NCBI RefSeq assembly: GCF_003651245.1
Contig: NZ_RAPE01000002.1
Span: forward strand, 434,001 to 498,000
DNA length: 64,000 nucleotides
From: Roseovarius spongiae
Lineage (GTDB): Bacteria > Pseudomonadota > Alphaproteobacteria > Rhodobacterales > Rhodobacteraceae
Direction of reading: 5' to 3'
The notes beneath the pieces were generated by a model. It searched no databases. It had not been told where the DNA came from and saw only the letters and a program-made list of their open reading frames with translations. This document shows positions 8,467 to 19,042 of the stretch, piece by piece. A program made the translations under genes and the position numbers. Numbering within the stretch: the stretch's first letter is position 1; each line of letters starts with the position of its first letter.

Positions 8467-9243
8467 ATGTCCAGACCCGTTATCGGCATCATCGGCAACC
8501 AATACGTGATCGACAACCGCTTTCCGGTTCAGGCGGCGGGCGGCATGAACTGTGCGGCCATCGCCGGGCCGGCGCAATGCATGCCGCTGGTGATCCCGAG
8601 CGACCCGGACTACGTGAGCATCCCTGAACTGCTCGAACATTGCGACGGGTTCCTTTTCACCGGCGGGCGCCCGAACGTTCATCCCGGCCAGTATGGCGAG
8701 GAGCCGACCGAGGCGCATGGCGCCTTCGACGAGGCCCGCGACGCCATCGCGATCCCGCTCATCCGGGCCTGCGTGGAGCGCGGCCAGCCGTTCTTCGGCA
8801 TCTGCCGCGGCTTCCAGGAGGTCAACGTGGCGATGGGCGGCACGCTCTACCCCGAGATCCGCGACCTGCCGGGACGCGACAACCACCGCATGCCGCCCGA
8901 CGGCACGCTGGAGGAACAGTTCGCCCTGCGTCACAAGGTGCATTTCGCCGATGGCGGCGTGTTTCACCGGCTGATGGGCGCGCAGGAGGTGATGACCAAC
9001 ACGCTGCACGGGCAAGGGATCAAGGCGGCGGGGCCGGATATCGTGATCGACGGCCTCGCGTCGGACGGAACGCCCGAGGCGATCTACGTGCGCGACGCCC
9101 CCGGGTTCACCCTGTCGGTGCAATGGCACCCCGAGTGGAACGCGGCCAGGGATCCGGTGTCGCGGGTTCTGTTCAATGCCTTCGGGGACGCGGCCCGCGC
9201 CTGGGCCGCCCGGGGTGCGGGTATGGCGCGCAGATCCGCCTGA
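8467..9243 (+). CDS. Class I glutamine amidotransferase-like gamma-glutamyl hydrolase (PuuD family)
   Basis: This 258-aa protein belongs to the peptidase C26 group, which includes gamma-glutamyl-GABA hydrolase PuuD. The triad is visible as the nucleophile Cys in FFGICRGFQEVNVAMGG and the His/Glu pair in SVQWHPEW. An N-terminal oxyanion segment, DGFLFTGGRPNVHP, is also typical. Such enzymes remove gamma-linked glutamate from amine conjugates in polyamine or related catabolism; here no puu neighbours are present, so the substrate is open. The start ATG at 8467 begins MSRPVIGIIGNQ, as expected for the first beta strand. Confidence 0.85.
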   Translation: MSRPVIGIIGNQYVIDNRFPVQAAGGMNCAAIAGPAQCMPLVIPSDPDYVSIPELLEHCDGFLFTGGRPNVHPGQYGEEPTEAHGAFDEARDAIAIPLIRACVERGQPFFGICRGFQEVNVAMGGTLYPEIRDLPGRDNHRMPPDGTLEEQFALRHKVHFADGGVFHRLMGAQEVMTNTLHGQGIKAAGPDIVIDGLASDGTPEAIYVRDAPGFTLSVQWHPEWNAARDPVSRVLFNAFGDAARAWAARGAGMARRSA

Positions 9244-9250
9244 GACGGCG

Positions 9251-9418
9251 TTAGCCCGCGCGCGGCGCCGGTGCGACGGGCGCGCCTGTCAGGGGGCCGG
9301 CAAAGAACGACCGGGCCGAAACCGCCCGGCTGGCTTTTCCGGAATTGGCGCAGATTTGCTGCGTGCAGGCGGCGCATCCCTTGCCGCTATCCTGTTGTTT
9401 CGGGCGTGACTTCTGCAT
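9251..9418 (-). CDS. Possible small Cys-containing protein, 55 aa
   Basis: The ~300-bp gap between the PuuD-like gene and the YjbR gene holds this minus-strand ORF. The ATG at 9418 is preceded by GAGGA about 10 bases upstream. The product begins MQKSRPKQQ and contains GCAACTQQIC, a Cys-x2-Cys-x4-Cys cluster that could bind a metal, then an Ala/Pro-rich tail. I recognise no family. Plus-strand ORFs over the same bases look like chance GC-rich reading frames. It may be spurious. Confidence 0.3.
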   Translation of the reverse strand: MQKSRPKQQDSGKGCAACTQQICANSGKASRAVSARSFFAGPLTGAPVAPAPRAG

Positions 9419-9541
9419 CGGTCCGGTCCTCATTCGGGGTGCGTTCCCCCAGCCTTGGCAGATCCGCGCGGCGCCAACGGGGCGGAATCCGGGCCAATGC
9501 GGGACGAATTGCGGCCCCGCCGAGGCGCATCTGGCCGGACC

Positions 9542-9934
9542 CTAGACGCCTACCGCTTCCCGCAATGCGTCAAGCGTGTCCGGGAGCGCCAGTTCGCGGC
9601 GCCGCTTGCGGGTGAGGTTTTCGGCCACCATAAGGTAAGACAGCATCAGGTGTTCGCGCAGCTCCGCATCCGGCAGGCCGGGCGGGGCGTGGTGCTGCAA
9701 CCACTTCATTCCGCGCGAGGCGAGATAGGGCGCGGGGCGCAGCCCCGGCTGGTCGCGCAGCACTTCCCACGCGATGTCCGAGACCTTGAAGGTGAACGCA
9801 TCCTGTCCCTCTGCCCAGCCGCCGATGGCGAAGACCTTGGTATCGACCTTCCAGACATCCGCATTCCCCCACTGAACCACATGGTTGGCGGCGGGCAGGC
9901 GGGCGCAGAAGGCGTTGAACTCGCCCCGGGTCAT
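9542..9934 (-). CDS. MmcQ/YjbR family protein
   Basis: This 130-aa protein has the YjbR/CyaY-like double-wing fold pattern: MTRGEFNAFCARLPAANHVV, then WGNADVWKVDTKVFAIGGW, then a segment near residue 75 with APYLASRGMKWLQHH and a helical end. Members are small proteins of the DUF419 group, often annotated as DNA-binding, with no proven reaction. The ATG at 9934 is chosen because AAGGAAAT lies just upstream; a longer frame adds 19 non-conserved residues. It is divergent from the isoprenylcysteine methyltransferase-like gene, with an 89-bp gap. Confidence 0.85.
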   Translation of the reverse strand: MTRGEFNAFCARLPAANHVVQWGNADVWKVDTKVFAIGGWAEGQDAFTFKVSDIAWEVLRDQPGLRPAPYLASRGMKWLQHHAPPGLPDAELREHLMLSYLMVAENLTRKRRRELALPDTLDALREAVGV

Positions 9935-10023
9935 TCCGATTTCCTTTTGCCGCAGCGTAGCATATAGCCCCGCGCGAACAACGCGGCGCAAGACGCGCCG
10001 CCCCGCCCGTAGGAAACGCGCCG

Positions 10024-10482
10024 ATGAAACCGATGCAACTGCTTGATACGCCGCCGGTCTGGCTGATCCTCTGCCTCGCGCTGGCCTGGGCGCAGGCGCG
10101 CTGTTTCGATCTCGGGCTCGGCTTCGGCGGGCCCTGGGCGGATTTTGCCGGCGGGCTTCTCATCGGGGCGGGAATCCTGCTGATCCTGCTGTCGGCGCTT
10201 GAGTTGCGGCGGTCGCGGACCACGATCATGCCGCACATGGAGGCGGACCGGCTGGTCACCTCCGGCATCTACCGGCGCTCGCGCAACCCGATCTACCTGG
10301 GCGACCTCGCGATCCTCGCCGGGTTCATCCTGCGCTGGGACGCGGTGCTCTCGCTGGTGCTGATCCCGGTTTTCCTGTGGTGGATCGAGCGGCGCTTCGT
10401 CATCCCCGAGGAGGATCGCCTGCGCCGCAAGTTCCGCGCCGATTTCGCGCGCTATTGCCAGAAGACCCGTCGCTGGCTGTGA
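10024..10482 (+). CDS. Isoprenylcysteine carboxylmethyltransferase (ICMT/PEMT) family membrane protein
   Basis: This 152-aa integral membrane protein has about four hydrophobic segments (residues ~10-25, 38-58, 93-118 and a short one). The ICMT/PEMT signature is seen in VTSGIYRRSRNPIYLGDLA and the C-terminal EEDRLRRKFRADFARYC, the cofactor-binding part of the family. These enzymes transfer methyl groups from SAM at the membrane; in bacteria the acceptor is mostly unknown. The start ATG at 10024 begins MKPMQLLDTPPVW. It sits 98 bp upstream of pntA in the same direction and could be transcribed separately. Confidence 0.85.
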   Translation: MKPMQLLDTPPVWLILCLALAWAQARCFDLGLGFGGPWADFAGGLLIGAGILLILLSALELRRSRTTIMPHMEADRLVTSGIYRRSRNPIYLGDLAILAGFILRWDAVLSLVLIPVFLWWIERRFVIPEEDRLRRKFRADFARYCQKTRRWL

Positions 10483-10580
10483 TTTTCCGACTGGATGCGA
10501 CGTGCCTGAAACTCCGGCTCGCATGTCGACGAGCTATGTGAAATAAACACGCCGAACGATCAAGACGGGGGGATGGACAG

Positions 10581-12155
10581 GTGAAGATCGGAACGCCCAG
10601 GGAAGTGCTGGACGGCGAGGCGCGCGTCGCCATGACGCCGGACTCGGCGCGGCAATTGCAGAAGCTCGGCCATGACTGCGCGATCGAGACCGGCGCCGGC
10701 GAGAGGGCCGGGTTTTCGGACGCGGCCTACAAGGAAGCGGGGGTCGAGATCATCAAGTCGCCCGCCGCGCTCTGGAAGGCCTGCGACGTGATCGCCAAGG
10801 TTCGCGTGCCCACCGACACCGAGGTCAAGCGGCTGCGCAAGGGCCAGACGCTCATCACTTTCTTCAACCCCGCCGAGAACGACGCGCAGATGAAGCAGGC
10901 CGCCGACAAGGGCGCAACCGTCATCGCGATGGAGATGGTGCCGCGCATCAGCCGCGCGCAGAAGATGGACGCGCTGAGCTCGATGGCCAATATCGCCGGC
11001 TACCGCGCGGTGATCGAGGCCGGGAGCAATTTCGGCCGCTTCTTCACCGGGCAGGTCACGGCGGCGGGCAAGGTGCCGCCCGCGAAGGTGCTGGTCGTCG
11101 GCGCGGGCGTCGCGGGACTGGCCGCGATCGGCACGTCCACGAGCCTCGGCGCGATCACCTACGCCTTCGACGTGCGTCCCGAGGTGGCCGAGCAGATCGA
11201 GAGCATGGGCGCGGAATTCGTCTATCTCGATTTCGAGGAGGCGGCACAGGACGGGGCCGAAACCGGCGGCTACGCCGCGCCCTCGTCCCCCGAGTTCCGC
11301 GAGAAGCAGCTTGAGAAGTTCCGCGAACTCGCGCCCGAGATGGACATCGTCATCACCACCGCGCTCATCCCCGGACGCGCGGCGCCGGTGCTCTGGACGC
11401 GCGACATGGTCGAGGCGATGAAGCCCGGCAGCGTGATCGTGGATCTCGCCGCCGAGAAGGGCGGCAACTGCGAACTGACCGAACCGGACGAGAAGATCGT
11501 CACGGATAACGGCGTCACCATCGTCGGCTACACCGATTTCCCCAGCCGCATGGCGACGCAGAGCTCGACCCTTTACGCGACCAACATCCGCCACATGCTG
11601 AGCGATCTGACGCCGGAGAAGGACGGCGCGATCGTGCATGACATGGAGGATGACGTGATCCGCGGCGCGACCGTCACGCATGGCGGCGAGGTCACCTATC
11701 CGCCGCCCAAGCCCAAGGTCGCGGCCATCGCCGCGCAGCCCAAGAAACCGGCGGCGAAGGAACTGACGCCGGAAGAGCGGCGCGCGCAGGAGGTCGCCGC
11801 GTTCAAGGCGCAGACGCGCAACCAGGTGGGCATGCTGGCCATCGGCGGCGGGCTGCTGCTGGCGGTGGGGGCGGTCGCCCCGGTCAGCTTCATGCAGCAT
11901 TTCATCGTCTTCGTGCTGGCGGTCTTCGTCGGGTTCCAGGTGATCTGGGGCGTGGCGCACAGCCTGCACACGCCGCTGATGGCGGTGACCAACGGCATTA
12001 GTTCGATCATCATCCTCGGCGCGCTGTTGCAGATCGGATCGGGATCGTGGCTGGTGCTGCTGCTGGCGATGCTGTCGGTCTTCATGGCCGGAATCAACAT
12101 CTTCGGCGGCTTCCTCGTCACGCGGCGGATGCTCGCCATGTTCCAGAAATCCTGA
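10581..12155 (+). CDS. pntA: NAD(P)+ transhydrogenase subunit alpha
   Basis: PntA carries the NAD(H)-binding domain I and part of the membrane domain of proton-translocating transhydrogenase, which makes NADPH from NADH at the expense of the proton gradient. The 524-aa protein starts [20 protein letters not shown] and has a Rossmann motif, [15 protein letters not shown] (about residue 172). The catalytic-loop region [18 protein letters not shown] is present, and about four helices follow after residue 415. This is the fused alpha subunit, as in E. coli. Translation starts at a GTG (10581) after a G-rich site (GGGGGGATGGACAG). pntB follows after 13 bp. Confidence 0.97.
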   Translation: MKIGTPREVLDGEARVAMTPDSARQLQKLGHDCAIETGAGERAGFSDAAYKEAGVEIIKSPAALWKACDVIAKVRVPTDTEVKRLRKGQTLITFFNPAENDAQMKQAADKGATVIAMEMVPRISRAQKMDALSSMANIAGYRAVIEAGSNFGRFFTGQVTAAGKVPPAKVLVVGAGVAGLAAIGTSTSLGAITYAFDVRPEVAEQIESMGAEFVYLDFEEAAQDGAETGGYAAPSSPEFREKQLEKFRELAPEMDIVITTALIPGRAAPVLWTRDMVEAMKPGSVIVDLAAEKGGNCELTEPDEKIVTDNGVTIVGYTDFPSRMATQSSTLYATNIRHMLSDLTPEKDGAIVHDMEDDVIRGATVTHGGEVTYPPPKPKVAAIAAQPKKPAAKELTPEERRAQEVAAFKAQTRNQVGMLAIGGGLLLAVGAVAPVSFMQHFIVFVLAVFVGFQVIWGVAHSLHTPLMAVTNGISSIIILGALLQIGSGSWLVLLLAMLSVFMAGINIFGGFLVTRRMLAMFQKS

Positions 12156-12168
12156 GGGGGGCGGCGCG

Positions 12169-13602
12169 ATGGAATACGGATTCACGACGGCCGCCTACGT
12201 GGTGGCGACGGTTCTCTTCATCCTCAGCCTTGGCGGGTTGTCGGGGCAGGAAAGCGCGAAACGCGCGGTCTGGTACGGCATCGTCGGCATGGCGCTGGCG
12301 GTGCTGGCGACGCTGATCGGCCCCGGCTCGGGCTTGTGGCTGCTGTCGCTGCTGCTGATCGCGGCGGGCGGCGCCATCGGCGTGGTCATCGCGCAGCGCG
12401 TGCAGATGACGGAAATGCCGCAACTGGTGGCGGCGATGCACAGTCTTGTCGGGCTCGCCGCTGTGCTGGTGGGGTTCAACGCGCATTTCGAGCTGGGCCG
12501 CGTGTTGGCGATGGACGAAACCGCGCGCGCGGCGACCGAAGGCTTCGCCGCCGTGCTTGCCCACAAGAGCGCGGTGGAGATCAACATCCTGCGGGTCGAA
12601 CTTTTCCTTGGCGTGTTCATCGGGGCGGTGACCTTCACCGGCTCGATCGTCGCCTTCGGCAAGCTGGCGGGCAAGATGAACACCGCCGCGCAAAAGCTGC
12701 CGGGCGGGCACATGCTGAACGCCGGGGCGGCGGCGCTGTCGGTGATCTGCCTGATCTGGTATTTCAACAGCGGCGGGTTCTTTCCGCTGTTCCTGATGAC
12801 GCTGCTGGCGCTTTTCGTCGGCTATCACCTGATCATGGGGATCGGCGGGGCGGACATGCCGGTGGTCGTCTCGATGCTGAACTCCTACTCGGGCTGGGCG
12901 GCGGCGGCGATCGGCTTTTCGCTCGGGAACGACCTGTTGATCGTCGTCGGCGCGCTAGTCGGCTCTTCGGGCGCGATCCTTTCCTACATCATGTGCCGCG
13001 CGATGAACCGGTCGTTCATCAGCGTCATCCTGGGCGGTTTCGGCGGCCCGGCGGGCGCGCAGGCCGAGGTCGAGGGCGAGCAGGTCGCGATCGAGGCGGA
13101 CGGCGTGGCCGCCGCGCTCGAAGACGCCGACAGCATCGTCATCGTGCCCGGCTACGGCATGGCCGTGGCGCAGGCCCAGCAGGCGGTGAGCGAGCTCACC
13201 ACCAAGCTGCGCGGCATGGGCAAGGAGGTGCGTTTCGCCATCCACCCCGTCGCGGGCCGGCTGCCGGGGCACATGAACGTGCTTCTGGCCGAGGCGCGCG
13301 TGCCTTACGACATCGTCATGGAGATGGACGAGATCAACGACGATTTCCCCTCGACCGACGTGGTGATCGTGATCGGGTCCAACGACATCGTGAATCCCGC
13401 CGCGCAGGACGACCCCAACAGCCCCATCGCCGGGATGCCGGTGCTGGAGGTGTGGAAGGCCAAGCAGGTCTTCGTCTGCAAGCGCGGGCAGGGAACGGGC
13501 TATTCGGGCATCGAGAACCCGCTGTTCTTCAAGGAAAACACGCGGATGTTCTACGGTGACGCCAAGGAGAGCGTGACGAGCCTGCTGTCGCGGATCGGCT
13601 GA
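12169..13602 (+). CDS. pntB: NAD(P)+ transhydrogenase subunit beta
   Basis: PntB provides the remaining transmembrane helices and the NADP(H)-binding domain III. The 477-aa protein has roughly nine membrane segments up to residue ~285, and includes the proton-path region [20 protein letters not shown]. Domain III shows the [13 protein letters not shown] dinucleotide loop, [20 protein letters not shown] and [15 protein letters not shown]. The ATG at 12169 follows GAGGGGGG, 13 bp after pntA, so the two form one operon. Length is normal. Together they give this organism an energy-linked NADPH source. Confidence 0.97.
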   Translation: MEYGFTTAAYVVATVLFILSLGGLSGQESAKRAVWYGIVGMALAVLATLIGPGSGLWLLSLLLIAAGGAIGVVIAQRVQMTEMPQLVAAMHSLVGLAAVLVGFNAHFELGRVLAMDETARAATEGFAAVLAHKSAVEINILRVELFLGVFIGAVTFTGSIVAFGKLAGKMNTAAQKLPGGHMLNAGAAALSVICLIWYFNSGGFFPLFLMTLLALFVGYHLIMGIGGADMPVVVSMLNSYSGWAAAAIGFSLGNDLLIVVGALVGSSGAILSYIMCRAMNRSFISVILGGFGGPAGAQAEVEGEQVAIEADGVAAALEDADSIVIVPGYGMAVAQAQQAVSELTTKLRGMGKEVRFAIHPVAGRLPGHMNVLLAEARVPYDIVMEMDEINDDFPSTDVVIVIGSNDIVNPAAQDDPNSPIAGMPVLEVWKAKQVFVCKRGQGTGYSGIENPLFFKENTRMFYGDAKESVTSLLSRIG

Positions 13603-13641
13603 GGGCGCGCCGGCAAGGGCGTCCGGTCCGGGGTATCTTCA

Positions 13642-13657
13642 CCAGGGAAAGCCCTGG
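13642..13657. terminator. Hairpin between convergent pntB and the ABC permease gene
   Basis: CCAGGG-AAAG-CCCTGG forms a perfect 6-bp stem with a 4-base loop in the 69-bp gap between the convergent genes. No clear T-run follows on either strand, so it is at best a weak bidirectional terminator or an mRNA-end stabiliser. Confidence 0.4.
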
Positions 13658-13671
13658 CGCGTTCAGCGCGT

Positions 13672-14511
13672 TCAGCGCGGGCCGCGCGGATCGCTGCGGT
13701 CGCGCAGCGCGTCGCCGATATAGGCGACCGCCAGCACCGTGAGCGAGATGAGCGCGCCGGGCCAGAGCGCGCGCCCCGGCCGATCGCCCAGGTAGGCCGT
13801 CCCGTCGGCGAGCAGGCGCCCCCAGGACGGGAAATCGGGCGGAAAGCCGACGCCGAGGAAGCTGAGCGTGCTTTCGGTGATGATCGCCCCCGCCACCGCG
13901 AGCGTGGCCGACACGGCGATGGCCGAGGCGACGTTGGGCAGGATGTGCCGGGTCGCGAGCGCGAGCGGCGGCGTGCCGGCGCTGCGCGCCGCGGCGATGA
14001 AGCTGCGCGCCATCAGCGCCAGCACCTCGCCGCGCAACACGCGGGCGGTCTGCATCCAGCTGGTCGCGGCAATGACGCCGACGATGAGCGCGAAGAGCCC
14101 GGCCTCGGGCCCGAGCGCGGCGGCGAGCGGCGCGCGGAACAGCGTGACCGCGATCAGCGCGAGCGGCAGCAGCGGCAGCGACAGGAAGAGATCGGTGAGC
14201 CGCATCAGCGGCCCGTCGAGCCAGCGGACCATGCCGGCGACCACGCCGATCACCGTCCCCAGCGCCACCGCTGCGAGCATTGCGGCGCCCCCCACGGCGA
14301 GCGAAATGCGTCCGCCCGCCATCAACCGCGCCAGCAGGTCGCGCCCCAGTTGGTCCGTCCCCAGCGGATGCGCGAGGCTCGCGCCCGCGTTGCGCGCGGC
14401 AAGGTCCATCCGCTCGGGCGGGACGGACCAGAGCAGCGGCCCCGCCAGCACCGCCAGCACGATGAGCGTCAACAGCGCGACCCCGGCGCAGAGGGCGAAC
14501 GGCCTACGCAT
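13672..14511 (-). CDS. Peptide/nickel-type ABC transporter permease, DppC/OppC-like
   Basis: This 279-aa inner-membrane permease has about six hydrophobic segments. The OppC-type LGTDQLGRDLLARLMAGGRIS follows the first helix. The EAA loop contains RSFIAAARSAGTPPLALATRHILPN, which contacts the ATPase. It imports peptides or a similar solute together with the adjacent OppB-like permease, the binding protein and the divergent ATPase. The ATG at 14511 overlaps the end of the upstream permease gene by 8 bp, which indicates translational coupling. An 18-residue N-terminal extension is rejected. Confidence 0.92.
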   Translation of the reverse strand: MRRPFALCAGVALLTLIVLAVLAGPLLWSVPPERMDLAARNAGASLAHPLGTDQLGRDLLARLMAGGRISLAVGGAAMLAAVALGTVIGVVAGMVRWLDGPLMRLTDLFLSLPLLPLALIAVTLFRAPLAAALGPEAGLFALIVGVIAATSWMQTARVLRGEVLALMARSFIAAARSAGTPPLALATRHILPNVASAIAVSATLAVAGAIITESTLSFLGVGFPPDFPSWGRLLADGTAYLGDRPGRALWPGALISLTVLAVAYIGDALRDRSDPRGPR

Positions 14512-15511
14512 AGCGGATCCGCGGATCGAGCGCGGCGTAGATGAGGTCGGCGGCGAGGTTCGCAAGCACGATGAAGACGGCCAGCAGCACGGTGATCGTC
14601 TGCACGGTGGGCAGATCGCCCGCCTGGATCGATGTGATGAGCAGGTGGCCCACCCCGTTCACGCGGAAGATCTGCTCGGTCACGATGGCGCCCGCGAAGA
14701 CCTGCGGCAGCCCGAGCGCGATCACGCTCACCACCGGCAGCATCGCGTTGCGCGCCACGTGTCGCATCAGCACGCGCCGCTCGTTGGAGCCGCGGGCGCG
14801 GGCGGCGCGCACGTGATCCTGCCCCAGCACGTCGAGCGCGGCGGCGCGCATGTAGCGGCTGATGAGCGCGGTGGTCTGAAGGCTCAGCACCGCGACCGGC
14901 ATCGCCATCTGGCGCATCTGCGCCAGCAGGCTGTCCCAGCCGGTGACGCGCAGCGTGGTGTCGTAGCTCGACGGGAGCCACCCGAGATGCACCGAGAACA
15001 GCAAAATCAGCAGCACGCCGGAAAAGAAGGGCGGGACGGCGAAGCCGATGATGCTGACCGCGCCGCCCAATTGATCGAAGGCGGAATACTGGCGATAGGC
15101 CGACCAGAGGCCAAGCGGTACGGCGAGGAGGATGCCGACGACATAGGCGAGGCCGACCACCCAGAGCGTTTGCGGCAGGCGCTGCGCGATGAGGTCCATC
15201 ACCGGCGCGCGCGTCTGCCAGCTTATCATGCGCGGGCGGTCTTCGGTCAGCGCCGTGCCGAGGGCGCGGTCGATCCATGTCGCCGGCTCGATCACGTAGA
15301 ACTGCCACGCCCACTTGCCAAAGCGCACCGGCAGCGGCGCGTCGAGCCCGAGCACGCGGCGCATCTCGGCCTTGACCTCGGGCGGGATGGAAAGCGGCAG
15401 TTGCGCCATCGGGTCGCCGGGCGCGAGGTCGAGAAGCAGGAACACCACGAGCGAGATCGCCAGCAACACCGGCGCGGCGAAAACCAGGCGGCGGAGGGTA
15501 TAGCGGATCAT
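14504..15511 (-). CDS. Peptide/nickel-type ABC transporter permease, DppB/OppB-like
   Basis: This 335-aa permease begins MIRYTLRRLVFAAPVLLAIS, the usual OppB start, with the early LDLAPGDPM motif. It has about six membrane helices, a large periplasmic loop (residues ~45-100) and an EAA loop, DVLGQDHVRAARARGSNERR. The ATG at 15511 fixes the N-terminus; the 49-residue extension in the same frame is Arg-rich and unlike the family. It is the second gene of the minus-strand order binding protein, OppB-like, OppC-like. Confidence 0.93.
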   Translation of the reverse strand: MIRYTLRRLVFAAPVLLAISLVVFLLLDLAPGDPMAQLPLSIPPEVKAEMRRVLGLDAPLPVRFGKWAWQFYVIEPATWIDRALGTALTEDRPRMISWQTRAPVMDLIAQRLPQTLWVVGLAYVVGILLAVPLGLWSAYRQYSAFDQLGGAVSIIGFAVPPFFSGVLLILLFSVHLGWLPSSYDTTLRVTGWDSLLAQMRQMAMPVAVLSLQTTALISRYMRAAALDVLGQDHVRAARARGSNERRVLMRHVARNAMLPVVSVIALGLPQVFAGAIVTEQIFRVNGVGHLLITSIQAGDLPTVQTITVLLAVFIVLANLAADLIYAALDPRIRYA

Positions 15512-15572
15512 GCGGCGCGCGCCTGTCCGGGCCGGCGCCCGATGCCAGGCCGGGGCGCGGGGCCTTGGCGAT

Positions 15573-17258
15573 TCATTGCGCCGCGCGGCGCCAGTCGGCG
15601 ATGTTCCACAGCTCGCTGTCCCAGGCGTTGACCGCCGTGCCCTCGAGATCGAGCGCATGGGCCGAGACCCGGCCGCGATCGACCAGCGGAATCACCGCGC
15701 CCTCCGCCACCAGCATGTCGTTCATCCGCCGTTCCAGCGCGCGGCGCGCGTCGAGCGTGGCCGCGCTCGCCAGTTCCTGCACGAGCGCGTCATAGTTTGG
15801 TTCGCAAAAGCGGCTGACATTCGCGCCCTGCCACTGGTTTTCCGGGCCCGGCGCCTTGTCGCAGCTCCAGGTGGCGAGGTAGGGCTCCGCGTCGCCGCCG
15901 TCATAGGCGCCGGCATACATTTGCAGGTCCGCGTGGAATTTCTGAAGCGTGTCCGGGCTGTCCGGGTTGCCGCCGAAGAACACCGAAGGGTCGATGTTGC
16001 GCAGCTCGGTCGCGATGCCGATCTGGCGCCACCATTCCTTCATGATGCTCTGGAAGTCCTGGCGCACCGCGTTGGTCGAGGTCTGCAACAGCAGGTGAAG
16101 GCGCTTGCCGTCCTTTTCGCGCACGCCGTCGCCGTCGCTGTCGGTCCAGCCCGCCTCATCCAGCAGCGCCCGCGCGCCGGGGATGTCCTGTTCGAGACAG
16201 GCGGCGTCCGGCCCCTCGGGCGGGGGCAGCAGATCGCAGGTCGGCCGGCCCGCGCGCCCATAGCCGATCTCGGTCATCACGCCGCGATCCAGCGCCATCG
16301 ACAGCGCGCGCCGCACCGCCGGGTCGCTCAGCATTGGGTGGGCGTGCGCGCGGGTCGAGCGGGCGGCCCCGAGCGCGGGGTCGGGATCGGTGAAGTTGAT
16401 CGCCACCCGCTCCACCAGAGAGCCGAAGGCGACCGCCACGCGCCCCTTGCCGCGCGCCTCCATCCGTTCGAGCACCTCGGGGGCGAGTTGCAGGTTCCAG
16501 GCGTAGTCGAATTCGCCGGTTTCCAGCACTGCGCGGGCCGCGGCGGCCGCGTCGCCGCCGCCCTTGATCGTGACGGTGGCGAAGGCGGGCTTGCCGGGGT
16601 CGCGGTATTCGGGGTTGGCGCGGTAGCGCACGACGTCGCCGGCGCGGAACTCCTCGACCACGTAGGGGCCGGTGCCGCGGGGGGCGAAGTTGGCCTCGAC
16701 GCAGGTGGGCGCACGCGGCCCGAGGCAGTCGGCGAACTGCGCCGCCTGGAGGATCGGCGATTGCGGCCCGACGAAGGGGCCGTAGGGAAACGGCTTGGGC
16801 TGATTGAAGACGACGGTGGCGGTGCGCGGGTCCGGGGTCTCCACGTCGATCACGTCGCGGAACTTCTCGGCCTGGGCGCAGCCGCCGCCCTCGGCGGTGC
16901 AATAGAGCCAGGTAAAGCGCAGATCGTGCGAGGTGAGCGGGCTGCCGTCGGACCAGCGCAGGCCCTCGCGCAGCGTCCAGGTGATGCGCGTGCGATCGGC
17001 GCTGACCCCGCCGTTCTGCGGCGTCGGGATCACGTCCACCAGCCAGGGCGTCATGTCGCCCTGCGGGTCGTAGCGCGCCAGCGGCTCCAGGACCAGGCTC
17101 GCCGCCTCGAGATCCTTGATGCCGCCCGAAAGGTAGGGATTGAGCGTCGAGGGCGCCTGCCAGTAGAGGATGCGCAGATCGCCGTCCGCGCCGCGTTCGG
17201 CGGCGGCGGGCGGGGCGGTGAGCAGCGTCAGCAGGATGAGCGGAATGCGCAAGGTCAT
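15573..17258 (-). CDS. Peptide-type ABC transporter substrate-binding protein (SBP_bac_5)
   Basis: This 561-aa exported protein has a signal peptide (PLILLTLLTAPPAAAERG) without a lipobox Cys, so it is probably a free periplasmic receptor. Family motifs include DLRILYWQAPSTLNPYLSGG near the N-terminus, TWTLREGLRWSDGSPLTSHD (residues ~93-112) and AVRRALSMALDRGVMTEIGY. The cluster-5 fold binds peptides, opines or nickel; the exact ligand cannot be told. It is the first gene of the minus-strand transporter operon and diverges from the ATPase gene across a 134-bp region. Confidence 0.93.
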   Translation of the reverse strand: MTLRIPLILLTLLTAPPAAAERGADGDLRILYWQAPSTLNPYLSGGIKDLEAASLVLEPLARYDPQGDMTPWLVDVIPTPQNGGVSADRTRITWTLREGLRWSDGSPLTSHDLRFTWLYCTAEGGGCAQAEKFRDVIDVETPDPRTATVVFNQPKPFPYGPFVGPQSPILQAAQFADCLGPRAPTCVEANFAPRGTGPYVVEEFRAGDVVRYRANPEYRDPGKPAFATVTIKGGGDAAAAARAVLETGEFDYAWNLQLAPEVLERMEARGKGRVAVAFGSLVERVAINFTDPDPALGAARSTRAHAHPMLSDPAVRRALSMALDRGVMTEIGYGRAGRPTCDLLPPPEGPDAACLEQDIPGARALLDEAGWTDSDGDGVREKDGKRLHLLLQTSTNAVRQDFQSIMKEWWRQIGIATELRNIDPSVFFGGNPDSPDTLQKFHADLQMYAGAYDGGDAEPYLATWSCDKAPGPENQWQGANVSRFCEPNYDALVQELASAATLDARRALERRMNDMLVAEGAVIPLVDRGRVSAHALDLEGTAVNAWDSELWNIADWRRAAQ

Positions 17259-17313
17259 GATGTCGATCCGGTCCCAAGGGTGCAGGCCCGGCGCGGCGGG
17301 CGGGCGCGTATGG

Positions 17314-17328
17314 CGCTGTTTGACAGCG
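17314..17328. promoter_or_regulatory. Inverted repeat overlapping the -35 of the ATPase promoter
   Basis: CGCTGT-TTG-ACAGCG is a perfect 6-bp inverted repeat with a 3-base centre. It covers most of the TTGACA -35 box in the divergent region between the binding-protein gene and the ATPase gene. A repressor bound here would block the plus-strand promoter and could also affect the minus-strand operon. This is inference from position and symmetry. Confidence 0.5.
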
Positions 17329-17349
17329 TCGCATCGCGCGCCCTAGGCT
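17320..17349 (+). promoter_or_regulatory. Sigma70-type promoter for the ABC ATPase gene
   Basis: A consensus -35 TTGACA (17320-17325) and a -10 TAGGCT (17344-17349) are separated by 18 bp. The predicted start is near 17356, leaving a leader of about 35 bases before the proposed CTG start at 17393. An in-frame stop at 17321-17323 also excludes any start codon upstream of this promoter. Confidence 0.65.
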
Positions 17350-17392
17350 GCAAGCAATCCGTTCCCCCAACCCCCGCATCCCGAGGTCCGAT

Positions 17393-19003
<1,611 letters not shown>

Positions 19004-19042
19004 GGGCTAGACTGGGCGCGGCCAGAGAAGCGGGAGCAACCG

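Noticed and set aside
10483-10580. Promoter for pntA
   Set aside because: No pair of -35 and -10 boxes with acceptable spacing was found in the 98-bp gap; the gene may use a weak or activator-dependent promoter.
13660-13683. Tandem 9-bp repeat (GCGTTCAGC twice)
   Set aside because: Only two short copies at the end of the permease gene; common by chance in this base composition.
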